DNA of 64,000 nt. Source: Tretioscincus oriximinensis. Taxonomy: Eukaryota; Chordata; Lepidosauria; Squamata; Gymnophthalmidae. Where the stretch lies: positions 298,594 to 362,593 of the forward strand of contig JAJVDF010000252.1 of assembly GCA_022410635.1 (NCBI GenBank). Reading direction: 5' to 3'. The position numbers were made by a program, and so were the translations under genes. Shown in pieces: positions 45,121 through 63,690 of this stretch. The notes under the pieces are model-generated. The model saw nothing but the letters and a program-made list of their open reading frames with translations, did no database searches and was not told the origin of the DNA. The stretch's first letter is position 1; each line of letters begins with the position of its first letter.

Positions 45121-45405
45121 GTGAATACAAGAACCAAAAATAAATGAATTAGGAGTTGGCCAGCAGTGGAGTTAACACTCAGAACGTAGAAATATTTGTG
45201 TGCTATAGTATTGGTTTTCTCTCAACGCGGGTGGTTTGGTAGAAGGAATAGTATTTAATTGTGTATGACACTTGAGAGTGAATATTTATTTTTGACTATG
45301 TTGATGTTACAGTTTTGTTTTCAATCTTGATGTATGAATCAATACTTTTATTTGTGTTAATATAATTTGGTGGAAAATCAATAAAAATTATATTTTAAAA
45401 AAAAT
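45121..45405 (+). repeat. L1 3' untranslated region and poly(A)
   Basis: It ends GGTGGAAAATCAATAAAAAT, TATATTTTAAAAAAAA, with an AATAAA signal directly before the A run, as in L1 3' ends. Confidence 0.7.
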
Positions 45406-50476
<5,071 letters not shown>

Positions 50477-50713
50477 CTAAGAAAGAATGGTATGACTCTA
50501 GATTTTGACACAGTAAGAGAAGCAATATTCCGCTCATAACGACTCCTCTTAGGTATCAAAACTGCCAAGTAAAACATCCTATATAGAGCATAGATGTCCA
50601 AAGGAGCATTAAAGTGATTTCTAGAAGTCATTTAGGTAATGCGAAAAAGTAAAAAGCCCACTGACTTTGTACTTCGCTTTCTAAAAGGAGTACAGGTTAG
50701 AATCACATCTATT

Positions 50714-50770
50714 TGGTTGGGCCCAATGACCCTGGAGATCCCTTCCAACTGTATGATTCTATGATTCTAT
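50714..50770 (+). repeat. CR1 LINE 3' terminus
   Basis: TTGGTTGGGCCCAATGACCC, TGGAGATCCCTTCCAACTGT, then the tandem ATGATTCTATGATTCTAT is the classic CR1 3' end, with its short terminal repeat. Only this end is present. Confidence 0.85.
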
Positions 50771-52451
50771 TTCATAAGAAATGGGCATGGCTGCTGAATG
50801 AAATTTATTTTGCAAACGTTACTAGAAACATCCACTAATGCTGTCTTCTTCTGTCTTTTTAATTTTCGGGAATATGTGGGTTACAGGTGCATGATTCTGT
50901 TTCAAATAATTTAAACACTCTGTGAAACTTATTCTTTGCAGGTCTCATAATTTAAGAGTTCCAAGATTACAGATTAAGCACAGGTGACTAATTAATCAGC
51001 CAGGGCTTTTCAGGGGGTAATGTCATAAGGATGTGATGAAAACTTAATTACCACATAGCTAACGTGTAAATTACCAAAGTAAAATAAACCTAACCAGGTT
51101 CTGTTATCCTTCATGGAAAAAAAGAATGGATTGTTTGGCAGACAGATGAGGCAGCTAAGATGAAGGAAGAAGTACAACCTGTCATTGACTGTCACAAGAG
51201 ACCATTAGAGTTTTCTAAAAAGAACGTATCAGTAAGCTGTCAGGAACAAAACAACAAAATTCACAGTTGTTAAATNTGATTAAAATAATGAGTCTGTTGC
51301 TAGACTGCAATACGCAAAATGCTTCCTACAGGGAAATATAATAAACACTTAATGTGTAACCAAAGTATTGTCTTTTTTAAACTCCAAAGCTTAAGGAATC
51401 AGAATGATGATCTATTTGAAACCCCCATAGAGGAAATAAGATGCTGTATAGGAAGTTAACAATTAAGCAAAGTTGCACCTTTTCTGGTTGGCATGCAGCA
51501 ACTGAATTGCCCTGTATTCACGCTGGCAGAGTCACTGAAAACAATAAAATGTAAAAATGGAGGATGAGATTTTTATATCAAATTGACCTTTCATTAAACA
51601 GTGAAAATTGCAAGGGTGAGAGGTGATCTGAAAGCACTGCCTAACATTTTGCATGCTGTTTTCCACTTGTGGTCCCTTACAGTTAGATCAAGCTACATGC
51701 AGTTGGCTTCACCAGATGGGGAAGTGGCCTCACATGGGTAAGGGACTGAAGTCACAATAATAATTCTACAATTATAGTTCATCCAATTTCTTTTTTATAA
51801 TTAGAATGGGTGCTGAGACTAGATTTTATCTTCTGATACCCCTGCCCCCCCTCCCCCCCTCCACAAAAAAATAACCAAGGAACATGGCCAATTTTTGATT
51901 CTGAAGGTGGGTACACTTGGCTTTTAAATATATGCATGTCTGGGAAAATGAGTCTTCACTGAAAAACCTGCACCACCACCACCACCATCATCATTTATAA
52001 CACCCCTTTCACCAAAGAGTGGCTCACATAGCTTTAGTTGCTTTCTCCATAGAACAATGACCCTCTGGGTTAAAAAAACCCTTTCTCTTATCTGTCCTAA
52101 TTCTTCTGCACATCAGCGTCAGCCCACCCTTCTGGTTGTGTGATAGAGAAAATAGTATTTTGGAGATGGTACAGAAGGTGATGGATAAAAGCAGAACAAT
52201 AGTACTATACCTTTAAATGGTGTATAAAATAAATTACGCTGCTGACATTATAAACTGCTGACATTATTTTGATTTCATATCCATTCAAGGTGCAGTATTC
52301 CTGTTTTGTTAGTATCCCATAAATCTATGCAGCCTATCTAATTCATCATTCTGTTTCATATAGTGACCCACCAATTGCTCCTATATTGCTCCATCCAGAG
52401 TCAGTGTCAAGAGATCTGTCCTAATAGCTAATGACACACTTGACTTCCATG
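50771..52451. other. Intronic spacer
   Basis: A short (CAC/CAT)n run lies near 51971-51993, and a faint SINE-body similarity at about 52010-52075 (AGTGGCTCACATAGCTTTAG, TTGCTTTCTCCATAGAACAA). A run of C lies near 51842-51860. Otherwise no feature. Confidence 0.4.
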
Positions 52452-52971
52452 NNNNNNNNNNNNNNNNNNNNNNNNNNNNNNNNNNNNNNNNNNNNNNNNN
52501 NNNNNNNNNNNNNNNNNNNNNNNNNNNNNNNNNNNNNNNNNNNNNNNNNNNNNNNNNNNNNNNNNNNNNNNNNNNNNNNNNNNNNNNNNNNNNNNNNNNN
52601 NNNNNNNNNNNNNNNNNNNNNNNNNNNNNNNNNNNNNNNNNNNNNNNNNNNNNNNNNNNNNNNNNNNNNNNNNNNNNNNNNNNNNNNNNNNNNNNNNNNN
52701 NNNNNNNNNNNNNNNNNNNNNNNNNNNNNNNNNNNNNNNNNNNNNNNNNNNNNNNNNNNNNNNNNNNNNNNNNNNNNNNNNNNNNNNNNNNNNNNNNNNN
52801 NNNNNNNNNNNNNNNNNNNNNNNNNNNNNNNNNNNNNNNNNNNNNNNNNNNNNNNNNNNNNNNNNNNNNNNNNNNNNNNNNNNNNNNNNNNNNNNNNNNN
52901 NNNNNNNNNNNNNNNNNNNNNNNNNNNNNNNNNNNNNNNNNNNNNNNNNNNNNNNNNNNNNNNNNNNNNNN
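52452..52971. other. Assembly gap (520 N)
   Basis: Unknown bases directly before an (ATTT)n SINE tail. The missing part probably includes more of that microsatellite. Confidence 0.98.
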
Positions 52972-53220
52972 ATTTATTTATTTATTTATTTATTTATAAT
53001 AACCCGCCCTATATCCGAAGGTCTGAGGGCAGCCATCCATACATAGGGAGGCATACAGAACTTTTGTTGCTTTCTCCACAACAGACACCCTGTGAAGTAT
53101 GCAGGGCTGAGAGATTTCTAAAGAACTGTGATTGGCCCAAGATCACCCAGCTGGCTTCCTGGAGGAGTGTAAAAATCGAATCGGGAGACTACCAGATAAG
53201 AGTACACCAAACTGGCTCTC
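52972..53220 (-). repeat. Sauria-type tRNA SINE
   Basis: Plus strand: (ATTT)n, CCGCCCTATATCCGAAGGTC, TTGCTTTCTCCACAACAGAC, GGCCCAAGATCACCCAGCTG, then ACCAAACTGGCTCTC at the head. The head is slightly shortened, with a deletion just before ACACCAAACTGG. Confidence 0.85.
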
Positions 53221-53914
53221 CTATCATAAAGGTATCCAGATTGTTAACTACCATCATGTCTTATGGAATGAGGTTCCACAGACCACCACCANCAACAACA
53301 ATAATAAAATAACAAGAACGACGACAACAATGACAACAACTAAAAGAAAATAATATTTTCCCTGTTCACAAGGGTAAAGTGCACCCACAGTGGAATACCT
53401 AATTGAAATAGAATTTTACTTCTGTTTCACATGATATAGGATAAGAATTGATGGCCAGACATCATTGTTTGACTCCTTGAGTTCAAATTAAATCTCTTAT
53501 GCTTCCCTGTTTACAAACTCAGAAGCATCTGCCAGGACTTTCCAAGCATCATACAAAGTTCCACTTTCCAAGAATAATTAATCAAAGCTTATTTTTGAAG
53601 AAAGGCAAATGCAAGCTGCTTTTCTTTACAATTTTTTAGTCTCTTAACTAGTAAAACTTTTACTAAGTCTCTGACATGATTTAAAAAACTTCTGCAGCTT
53701 AATTAGGCACATTTTATGTACACTATTAAATCTGTATAAATTCATGTCCAAGAAAAACTTGTATAAGCAAAAGCACACTGCTGCATTTTTTTCCTGTTCT
53801 GGATTACATTTGCTATCCTGTGGCAGACACAGGCAGTATTTTTATGACTCAAAAAGAGGGCTGATTGCACAATAGGGTCTGATGATTTCACCACAGGGCC
53901 AGTAGGCACAGCAT
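53221..53914. other. Intronic spacer
   Basis: A short (CAA)n-like run lies near 53285-53345. No gene recognised. Confidence 0.4.
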
Positions 53915-54825
53915 TTAAGCCAGGTAAAAATGCTGAATCCTGCAAAATGCAAAGTTTTGCACAGTATGATTAAATTACTGATAGGAAATAACCAAAGGAG
54001 TTAGCCAATTTCTGGTGGTTAAGCAAGAATGTTATCGCTGCCACCAACAATGTCAACCCAGTGTGCAGCAGCAGCAAAAAAGGCAAATTCCATGTTGGGG
54101 ATAATTAGGAAAGGAATCGAAAACAAGTCAGCAAATGTTGTTTTGCCTCTTTATAAATCTGTGGTGAGACCACATTTGGAATACTGTGTTCAATTCTGGT
54201 CACCACATCTCAAGAGGGATATTTTGGAACTGGAGAAGGTGCAGAAAAGGGCAACAAAAATGATCAAGGGTCTGGAGCACCTCCCTTACAAAGTCAGGCT
54301 GCAACGTCTGAGCCTCTTCAGCCTTGAAAGGCGACGTTTGAGAAGTGATCTGATTGAAGTGTACAAAATCATTCATGGGATGGGCCGGGTGAATAGAGAA
54401 AAAAATGTTTTCTCTATCACACAACACAAGGACCAGAGGGTACTCCTTAAAACTGTTGGGTAGAAAAGTGAGAACAGACAAAGGAAAGTATTTTTTCACC
54501 CAGAGGGACATCGGCCTGTGGAATTTACTTCCTGAAGAGGGAGTGGTAGCTAACAGCTTGGATAGTTTCAAGACAGGACTAGACAGGTTTATGGAAACCA
54601 AAGCTATAAATGGATACTAGGATGGATGTCTGGATGTTGCCTCCGGGATGGAGCATCATGCAGGACTCCTGAAATACCATTTGAAGGGAGTCATGAACAG
54701 GTGCATATTTTGCTTTCCTCTGTTCGGATTGCTCGGGTGCATCTGGTATGCCTCTGTGTGACACAGAATGCTGGACTTGATGGGCTGTAGCCTGATCCAG
54801 TATGGCTCTTCTTATGTTCTTATGT
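53915..54825 (+). repeat. CR1/L2-type LINE, polymerase C-terminus and 3' end
   Basis: It starts with LNPAKCKVLH (the NPxKC box after the palm domain). The frame 54029-54463 encodes the following region: SVVRPHLEYCVQFWSPHL, LEKVQKRATKMIKGLEHLPY, RLQRLSLFSLERRRLRSDLI, EVYKIIHG. This block is characteristic of CR1/L2-type LINE proteins. The frame breaks at about 54463 and continues as KVRTDKGKYFFTQRDIGLWN in the next frame. The 3' untranslated part ends with TCTTCTTATGTTCTTATGT. It is the longest of five copies of this 3' module here. Confidence 0.85.
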
Positions 54826-55772
54826 AACAATTCTCCAGAAGAGGAATTTCCTTTTCATGATCAATGCAATGGGTGTTTCTAAGGATGCTTTCTAACCCTT
54901 GATCTGTTGGTGTGATGAGGATACTGCTATATTTTCTGTGCAACAAGTTAGATACTCTCAAACTTCTGCACATCCAATATCCTACAGAAGAATCAATCAT
55001 TCTTCCTGAGCTTACGTATTTACATCTCACAGTAGCAGAATATAAAATTTTATTTCTTCTCTTCATTATCAAGCAACCCATCAAAATAATCAAGGACATT
55101 CATAGCTTTTTCATTAGGTATGTCACCATACATTTGTACACTCGTCACATTCCTGTTCTTAATTGTTGGTGATTGATTCATTGGGAAAACTGATAATCAA
55201 CGAGAGGGTTTAGGACTACGAAAGTTTGAATGGAAAAAAACAAAATCCTAATTTTAATTTATTTTTTTAAAGCAGGTGTATGACTCATCTGATTCATAAG
55301 TGAGAAAGCTATTTAAGATGGTCCTTGGTGAATCTGCCTTCAAGAATTGCCTAGTAGTGTCTTAAAGACAACTGACAGATTTCTCAAAATACTGTGAAAA
55401 GTGCTGAGAGAGTAAAATATTATAACCTTGCAGATGAGCCCAAGGTTTTAGAATACACTGTTTTCTTCAACATTTAATTTTGAGACACAGGTGCTTAGAT
55501 TCTGGTTGTTTTCTATATTTAGAATCTCACTTCTCCCCTGGTACTAAACATCTGAGATAGTAGCCCTGATGTTCAGGAAAGATCTGCAACTGTTTTACAA
55601 CTCATGAAATTGAGATTAACTGCATTGTTTAGAAGAACAACAGAAGTTGGAGATATTTAACAGCTGTGAAACAGGAGCATACGGATTAAGCCTTCTTGTA
55701 ATATTGAAAAATAATTAATAGGGCCATGAATTGCCTATTTAAGTTTTTGTTACCAGTGATCTAAATTCTTTA
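54826..55772. other. No recognisable feature
   Basis: Intronic spacer. The frames at 54812-55172 have no family signature. Confidence 0.4.
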
Positions 55773-55876
55773 TTTCAGAGAAATATCCGTGTTAGTCCAG
55801 TAGAAAGTCCAGCAAAGGGGCCAGTAGCACTTTGAGACTAACAATAGAAAAGTGGGTAGCATAAACTTTTGTAGCA
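55773..55876 (-). repeat. Penelope 3'-tail fragment, single arm
   Basis: Plus strand: TTTCAGAGAAATATCCGTGT, TAGTCCAGTAGAAAGTCCAG, CAAAGGGGCCAGTAGCACTT, GAGACTAAC, then it is cut within the GCATAAACTTTTGTAG block. It has the one-sided tail but no inverted second arm. Confidence 0.72.
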
Positions 55877-58800
55877 TAAAAAAGGCAAAGTTATCTGCAT
55901 TATCAAGCTAAAAAAGGCACAATATTACAATGAGTCATGACCACCAATGATGCCTCAACAAGAGAAACAACAATGGCTTAAAATAATAAAAAATAGGAGA
56001 TTTCTGAATCCTAACTTTTATTAGAAACCAATATGACAATTCCTGATCTGTATGTATGTAATGGGAAATTGTGATTAACATTTCCTGACTTTTCTCCCTT
56101 ACTTGTATCAAGGGATGAATGAAATGAAAACAAAGAGACTGTGCAAATCTTGGGTCATCCATCAAGGATCCATAAATGTTACTCACTTCCATTACACTTC
56201 AGATTTTATCAATGGATCTATCTAATAAAATTACAGGGCTATAATCCTCCTTTGGCTTTGCTAATTTCTCCCTCTAGGTTTGTCAATTTTTGTTTAATTA
56301 AGTCATCATCAACAACAACAGAGATTGCTTCTTGTTTGATGGCAGGATTAAGACACATTTAGCTTTTGTATCTATTGGAAAGAAAAGATTAATTTTGCAG
56401 TGAAATAAAAAATTTGAGTTGATTCCTTAGGGTTAAATTAGTTGTCAACCACATTTATCAAAATACAGTGTAAACCACAGCAATCCCAGTGGAATTATAT
56501 TGGGAACATTATATGGCAGAATCTGTCCTTTAAATTGAAAGAAATTTATTCATCTTAAATTAGTTGTTGATTGTTCCTTTGATAATTAAGTACACAAGTC
56601 TATGAACCTTTTAGGATCACCTAATTAGTATCCAAATGATTTAACTTAATTGCTGCTGTAATTTGAATGTATAGGATTTACCTCCTTTCAAAATAATTAC
56701 AAGCACATTTTACTATAAATTATGTAACAGTTTATTTAGTTTATAGATTATTTCCCACGTACGAAACGTATCTCATTAGGATGCTAGTTACTATAATCAC
56801 AGTTTTGACAGGCATTTTCCAGCAAGAGATCCTGAATCACATGTTTGTGTAGCAGAGTAAATCTTTAAAAGCAGGGCTGTTGAATAATGATACTCACAAA
56901 AGTGGTAGAATGTGGCATAGTAACACTCACATTGCCCAGCACCTTTTAGAAAATCTGAAGCCTCTTTTTAAAAAATGCAACATGTTCATTGCAAGTATAC
57001 TGTTCAAAAAATTAGATTTATAGTATAATCCCAAGTGTTTTGTTAATTGTTTTGATTCGTGTATAAGTAAACAGGCTAGAAACTTAAATGAAAAATATCA
57101 CTCTCATTTCTATAATTTATCCAGTTTTATGATACACCCTATTCTTTTTAATTATTCTCTTAAAGCTTTTCATTTTAGTGCTATTATCTGAATGCATCTT
57201 AATTTGGAGCTTTGTTTTTCAACCTTTGAATACCTGTGAAGATAATTTGCAGACGTATAGCACACATTACCGATGAGAAAGGAAGCACTTTGCCAAATCC
57301 TTTGTGCATTTATTTTGCTTGAAGGTACTAATTGTTATGAACTAAAAGCTAAAGATAGGAATTAGAAATAGATTTTTAGGATATAGATAAAAGGACAAAG
57401 AGTGATCACTGGAGAGGGAAATGGAAAACCATTCTAGTATCCCGGCCAAGAAAACCTCCTTGGAAAAACACTAAAAGAAAAATTATATGGAACTAAAGTA
57501 TGATGCATCCGCAACCCCAGGAAAAGTTGTCCAAAATAACAATGGGGGAAAAATACTAGGACACACAGAAGTAGCTCCAGAAAGAGTGAAGTAGGTGGGC
57601 CAAAGTTAAAAAGACACCGAATTGTAGATGTGTCTGGATGATAAAAGAAAGACTCCATGTTGAAAAGACAGGAGGTAATGGAAGGGTGAGGAGCCTGACA
57701 TTCTATAGTCCATGAAGTCACAAAAACTCAGNTACAAACTCAATACAACAGTTCTAAATGATCTGTGGATACTCGTACAGAGAAATCAGATGGTTTCAGC
57801 TGAGATGTGCACAGTTGTTGTAAATACAGCAACTAGAAATTATGTGGCAGCAAAGTTTCCCNAGGGCTTTGCACAACGATAAGACAAAAATGTGCAGCAA
57901 ACATAAATTCTTCCAACAAAAGAAGCTCTTAATTACCATTTTTGAAATTAAAAAAAAAAGTTCCTGCTTCTCAGTGACAATGACAAGCACTTTTATATGA
58001 CTTCCATGTATGGACCTTTTCAGTAGGATTTGTCTAGAATAATCTTATAAAACTAGACCAGCTTACTAGATGTTACAGGAAATGCAACATTCAGCTTTGC
58101 ATTATGGTGAACAATATCATCCTTGAAGTTCCTCCAGCAAAAAGCTTCCTGTACCTGATTAGAACGTTCTTACATATTTTGCTATACCCAAGTATTCCAA
58201 GGCTGGTTTGTAGTTACGCACATTCAGTCCACACATGTAGACTTGGACCAAATCAGGGGACAAAACCCAACACATTTTTTTCTGATTATTAAACCACTTC
58301 CAAGCTATTTTTTCTGGTTGAGGATGGTTGTGCGACCATACCCCAGGAGCGTTTAAATTCAGAATATTCAACTATAGCAGAATAAATAAGCTATGTCTGG
58401 ATGAAGCCACACAAAAGGTTTTCATTGGCTACTTCTGGGAATAAGCTGAGAACCAAATTAGCAATTCTTTGCTTTCCAGGCTATTTCCTTTACTACTACG
58501 CAATAATCACTCCCACTTTGTCTTGTAGTTCACACCAATGCCTAAACAGTGGCCTGTTGCTTCAGTGACAATCACTACTGACATTTATAGTATGGTAATC
58601 ATTTTAATTGTCTTTTTAATCATCACAAAGCACCTTGAGCATCATCACAAGATTAAAAAGGGCTTAAACATAAAATGTAAACAAATTGAGATTTACGATT
58701 AGTCTGTTAACTGTCTCATGCTATTAATCACACAAACATAAAACTCAAGGTTTGGTTTTTTTTTTTAGTATCTGCACCAACACCATAGCTTTCCTTCAAG

Positions 58801-61699
58801 ATTTTTGCCAGTGTTATTGTTTTTAATTTAACAGATTATTTTAAAAGATGGCTTCTATGTTGNCCTAATATGTTGTCTATTGTTTCAGTTTTCTCTGGTT
58901 TGTTTTTGTTTTTCATTGTGCAGTGTTTCTAAAGCTGATGCAGATTCAGATCTATGATATCTTATAAATGAGATGTCAGACACTCTTGCTGTTCCAGTTC
59001 CCAGTTCAATTACTGGTGCTTATTTGATATTGTCAAAACATAAAATAAAACCTTCAAGATTTTGAAGATTTTTTATTGTTCAGAGCAAGTAAAATGAAAT
59101 CCTTAGGTGATAAGCTACAAAACTAGCCATGGTATAAAATGCAAATCTTCTAATTTGTCACTACAAGAAGCATTAAAAAGGAAGAGCTTTAAGTATCACA
59201 AGCTGTTCAGTACCTACAGATAGAGTTTTAAGAGACCCATGCATACAGATAGAGCTTTTAGACCCATGCATAAAAATGGCCATGTGCAATAGGTTCTGTA
59301 ATCCAGCTGGTTATAATTACACAATTATTGATGAACTCGCTGTTGATAAACAATGCAAGTATTTGGTCTTTTTCTACATCTAAGTGATTAAAAAAGCTGT
59401 TTATTCCCCTTCCACTGTACCCTGTTAATAAGATCGGTGTTGCAGATGTTCACGTATGAGGCATTGATGTTTAATGGTGCGTGATGCTTTAGGTGGTTCC
59501 CATAACCTTGCTTTGTCTGGTATGAGCTTACCCAATTGATATGATAATAAAGGAACCAGGACTGAAACAAGCTGGGCTGTCCTAGCAGAATTTGCATAGC
59601 TTTTAAATTTGCCATTATTTGATAGCTAACTGCTTAAAGAATTCTTGTTCAGTTGTCACTGACAACAATATATTGTACAAACAGAATCATGGAACTGTGT
59701 GAACAGGTGGCACCAAGAATAGAGAGAGCACAAAATAAATGGTTTGCCATAGTTTTAATATCAGTTACTTAATCAGTTCTTTCTACTTCTTCTACAATTA
59801 AAATTAAAAACTTATTATATCTGGTTCAGAGTTCAATGTAGAAATACTGGCATCAAATTTAGAATATGCTGGTCCATGTAAGAGTGAAGTAATTCAAGCA
59901 AAATAATGCAAACATATTTCACTTCTGTTACAGATTTATAAACTTGAATAAATAACTATTTTTATGTTTGCATATAAATTAACAATAAAAAACTCTCTTG
60001 CCTTAAATATTCGTAAGGGCTTAAATCCTACACATGTGCTTAATGTGGTAGAGCCAGGAACTCATTTGAACATCTCCACTCATATGGACCCGCTCAGATT
60101 GTAGGATCCTCTGGAAATGATAGTCCCACCGACCTTCAGTAGCTGAAAATGGGGAAAGGAAAGCTTCCTTCAACCTAAGGCTGTTGAAGAGGTAAGTCTT
60201 CAAGAATTTTCTGAAAGTATATTTGATTATGATTGACACACCTCAAGGGAGAGACTACTCCACAGTCTGGAGCTCAACATAGCCTGGATAATTGAGATAT
60301 GTCAAATAAATAATCACCATTGTACTGAGCATTTGGTGTCATCTGCAGGATCCCTGATAGGTTTATTAAAAATGATGAGATGTCTCTCTTTTACTTGTTA
60401 GACCTTGATTTTTTTTCCTGTTAGCAATCATTGATCAAGTGCTAAATAAGATTCAGTTTATACTTATATTCATCAAACTGCACCTGTACAGGTTATAGGT
60501 TATGTAATTCAGAAACAGCAGTGACTGATGGGAACCCTAGCATTTTGAAGAGCTAACATGAACTAGGAAAACAGCACAATCTGGAAGCCATTGAGGAAAT
60601 GAAAACATTACAAGACTTTTACAAAATCACTTCATAATGTAATGAACAAGATAGTTGACAGGATGCTAGATAAAATCAGAAACAGCATAGTACAAATGTC
60701 ATTTAACCATGTGCCCCACTTCTTACTCGTATTTCCTCAGCAATTTTTAAGCAAGCAACCTGCAACTCTAGAATAGTATCTAAAAAACCCAGAAATTGAC
60801 ATTAATTTGGATANGGTTGCTTAACATGAAGAAAATCAAGGTATTAGATTTAATTCATCAAACCAGAATTTTACATTCAAGCCATCCTCAACTTTGGGCA
60901 GTATGATATCATTAGAAAACCATTACTGATTTGGGAGGAAATGGATGTTCATTAATACAAGAAAAAATGTACTAAGGTAAAAAAGGATTTTGTATTCGAA
61001 GTACTGATCGTGATCTAAGGTATCAGAAGCATTGATTGTCCTGCACTCTGCATCAAAAAAATGTTAACAGCAACATATATTGATCCATTGTTAACCTGCT
61101 GCAACTTCTAAAACTCATATTTTAAGACAGGAAAAAACATCCTGCTAAATAAACAGCAAAACAAAGCAGATAAACTCATAGGAATCTTATTTCCAATACC
61201 ATATTTATGTACACATAAGAAGGTGACCGAATGCTGTCAATATAGGAAACTGGTGATGTTTGACTGAAAACAATTGTCTTTGAATAGAATGGCAAAAACT
61301 GTATGTAATTATAATTAAATGTGGGTTTGTTGTAATTGGTGAAACTAATAGTGAACAATCAGTACCTTTTTTTAACCTGCTTTGACAAAAGATGCCTGCT
61401 TCTGAGGAAAAAGTGTACTAAGTGCCTATTGTGGCTCTTCCCTCCTTACCAGCTGCTGGTGGCTTTAATCTGCATTTTCCTTTGCTGTGAGAAGGTCNAG
61501 TTCAATATTAACACAAATAATTGAAGTTCACATATGTAAAAAAAATGATGCTCTTCCTTTTGGAAAAGAAATCCTAGAATTGAATGAGGATAAATATTGT
61601 CCACAGGTCACAAAATATTATGCAACTCACCAGGACTCCGATTCACCTCCCTACATTCCTGTTGTCCTGAAAAGAGACTGTCTCTATGGTCAGACCTTA
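55877..61699. other. Repeat-poor intronic DNA with candidate conserved blocks
   Basis: Few nameable repeats over almost 6 kb. 56560-56770 is dense in TAATTA-type words and resembles conserved non-coding DNA. 59213-59272 holds a short tandem duplication around ACAGATAGAG and GACCCATGCAT. 60032-60290 resembles an old interspersed repeat (ACTACTCCACAGTCTGGAG near its end) that I cannot name with confidence. No ADK exon was found. Confidence 0.35.
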
Positions 61700-61912
61700 G
61701 AAGAAGGAAGAGGATTTACATTCCATCTTCCTCACTAGGCTGTGGTTGTTCCCATTTATCTTGTTGCAGTCAGTTGCAATTTCTTGCAATTCTTGCTTTC
61801 TAATACTTGGGTTGGCTAGAGCTACAGGCTAGTAGAAGGTGCTCCATCCCTCCCAACGTCTAACACAGGGCTTCAAAGCCCAATCTCTCAGATGAGAGGC
61901 CATCTCCTTAGC
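61700..61912 (-). repeat. tRNA-derived SINE with internal deletion
   Basis: A (GAA)-type tail at 61700-61712 runs directly into TTCCATCTTCCTCACTAGGC and the rest of the body and head. The usual CGGGGTATAAGAACC and AAGCCGCTTTGAG segment is missing. Confidence 0.75.
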
Positions 61913-63414
61913 AATCTCCTTAGTATTTTATATAATAGATTCTCCAACCACTTAATATTTTGTATTTTAGATAGTACTACTTTTGACTTATCTACCATAT
62001 TGTTCTTTCTTACCTTGACAAGAAACCAATAATATGAGCAACAATATTACAATGCTACTCAATAATAAGCGACTATATTAATACTAAGGACACGTCACAT
62101 GCAATAAAGACTGCTTATCTAGATTTGGAATAGTTTTGTTCCCTCTCACATTTGTTTTCAAAATAGTATTTGCTGAAAAGTAAAACTGTTCTACATGCCT
62201 TTGTGATATACAAAATNTTTGAGGTGTGTCTTGAGATAATGGGTGAATGGGGAAATGAACCACAATTTGCACAAGATGGTGATACTATGGGAAGATGGAC
62301 TGTTTCTCAATGAAAAATATTCATTTCAGAATGGTAGAAAAATATTTTGATACCTTCATTGTCTTGAAGGCAGCCTTTGATTCTACTTCCAGAGATAAAC
62401 TGTGAGCAAAATTAGATTACTTGCTCCAAGGTAAGTGTTTGTCTTATCAAAATTCTATACAAAAACTCTTAGTTAAACACTAGATCTGCCAAAGACTATT
62501 CAGGAAAAATCTCATACATGCTTATTCAAGGCATGAGAAAAATCTTAAATACTTTTACTGGCATTAAAACAATTTCTGCAAGTACTAAATGTACTAAACA
62601 AACCTGCAGCATTTGCTTTCTTTTTGTTTAAGAAGATTTCTTCTTGCTGCTGGTTCAGTAATGAAGGCAAAGCTAATATCTAAGATGTTACACAGTTCCC
62701 CCCTTGGCATCACAATTACAATTAATTTCACTTGGGAGTACAGGATTACAAAGGTCTCCAACACTGCGGCCAAACTCAGTGGCCCTCTTGGTATCCACTA
62801 ACTATGCCTAGAGGCAATTACTTGGGGTTATTCAAATTTTGCATCAAGATCTGTTTTTCAATGAGGCTTCAATCAGAGTTGCCAGGAGATACTGATGTAG
62901 GTTATGATACAAATTCATTAGTAACAAACATATGAATATAGGTCTTTCTCTGGATTGTCTTTGTTTTATCTGTGTTTGAATTTGTTATGTTAANTTTGGA
63001 CTTCTGCATAGGTTCAGGTTGTCCGTGAATAAAATATTTCTATATTTAGTACTATATGACATTGCAATGCTCCACAAGGCCAAGTTCAACACCTAGAATT
63101 CTTCCTAGCCTTGGCGACAACAATGGAAACAGGGTTGTCAGGGACGGCTGGGAGCAACAAACTCTTCTCATACAAATGTTATTCNGAAGATATGAAGGCT
63201 TCATAATGAATTTAAGAATTTGCCTATGAAACTAGGAATCTGTCAAGCAGGTGTTTTTCTGAAACATTCCTTTTCAAATGGACAGCATGATAAACTTATT
63301 TGACCTGTCATTAAACACCCATCAGGAAAACATAGTGCTGATACAGCAAAGCTTTAGAAGACATAATTCCTGCAGTAACTTCAGCCACAGCTGCTTTTCT
63401 ATCAATAACCTTAA
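61913..63414. other. No recognisable feature
   Basis: AT-rich intronic spacer. Confidence 0.4.
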
Positions 63415-63690
63415 AGAAGAAGAACTTGGTTCTTATACCCCCTTTTCTCACCTTTGAAAGGGACTAAAAGCGGCTTACAGGAATGTATTTTGCCCGAAGG
63501 CTTCCATTCTATCTTCTCCACCAGGCTATGGTGGTTCCCATGTATCTACTTGCAGTCAGTTGCAATTTCTTGCAATTCATGCTTTCNAATAGCTGGGTTG
63601 GCTAGAGCTACAGGCTAGTGAAAGGTGCTCATCCCTTCCCCACGTCCCACACAGGCCTTCGAAACCCCATCTCCCAGGCGAGAGACGAAT
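63415..63690 (-). repeat. tRNA-derived SINE, head truncated, abutting L1
   Basis: The tail (GAAGAAGAA) and full body are present. The copy ends at CCAGGCGAGAGACGAAT, where the A-box end of the tRNA head should follow, and L1 sequence starts at once. Confidence 0.83.

Noticed and set aside
52431..53312. 293-codon plus-strand frame
   Set aside because: Mostly N followed by an antisense Sauria-type SINE.
58202..58408. MITE with GGCTG...GGATGAAGCC ends
   Set aside because: The ends match the 9209 family only weakly and the interior is not inverted.
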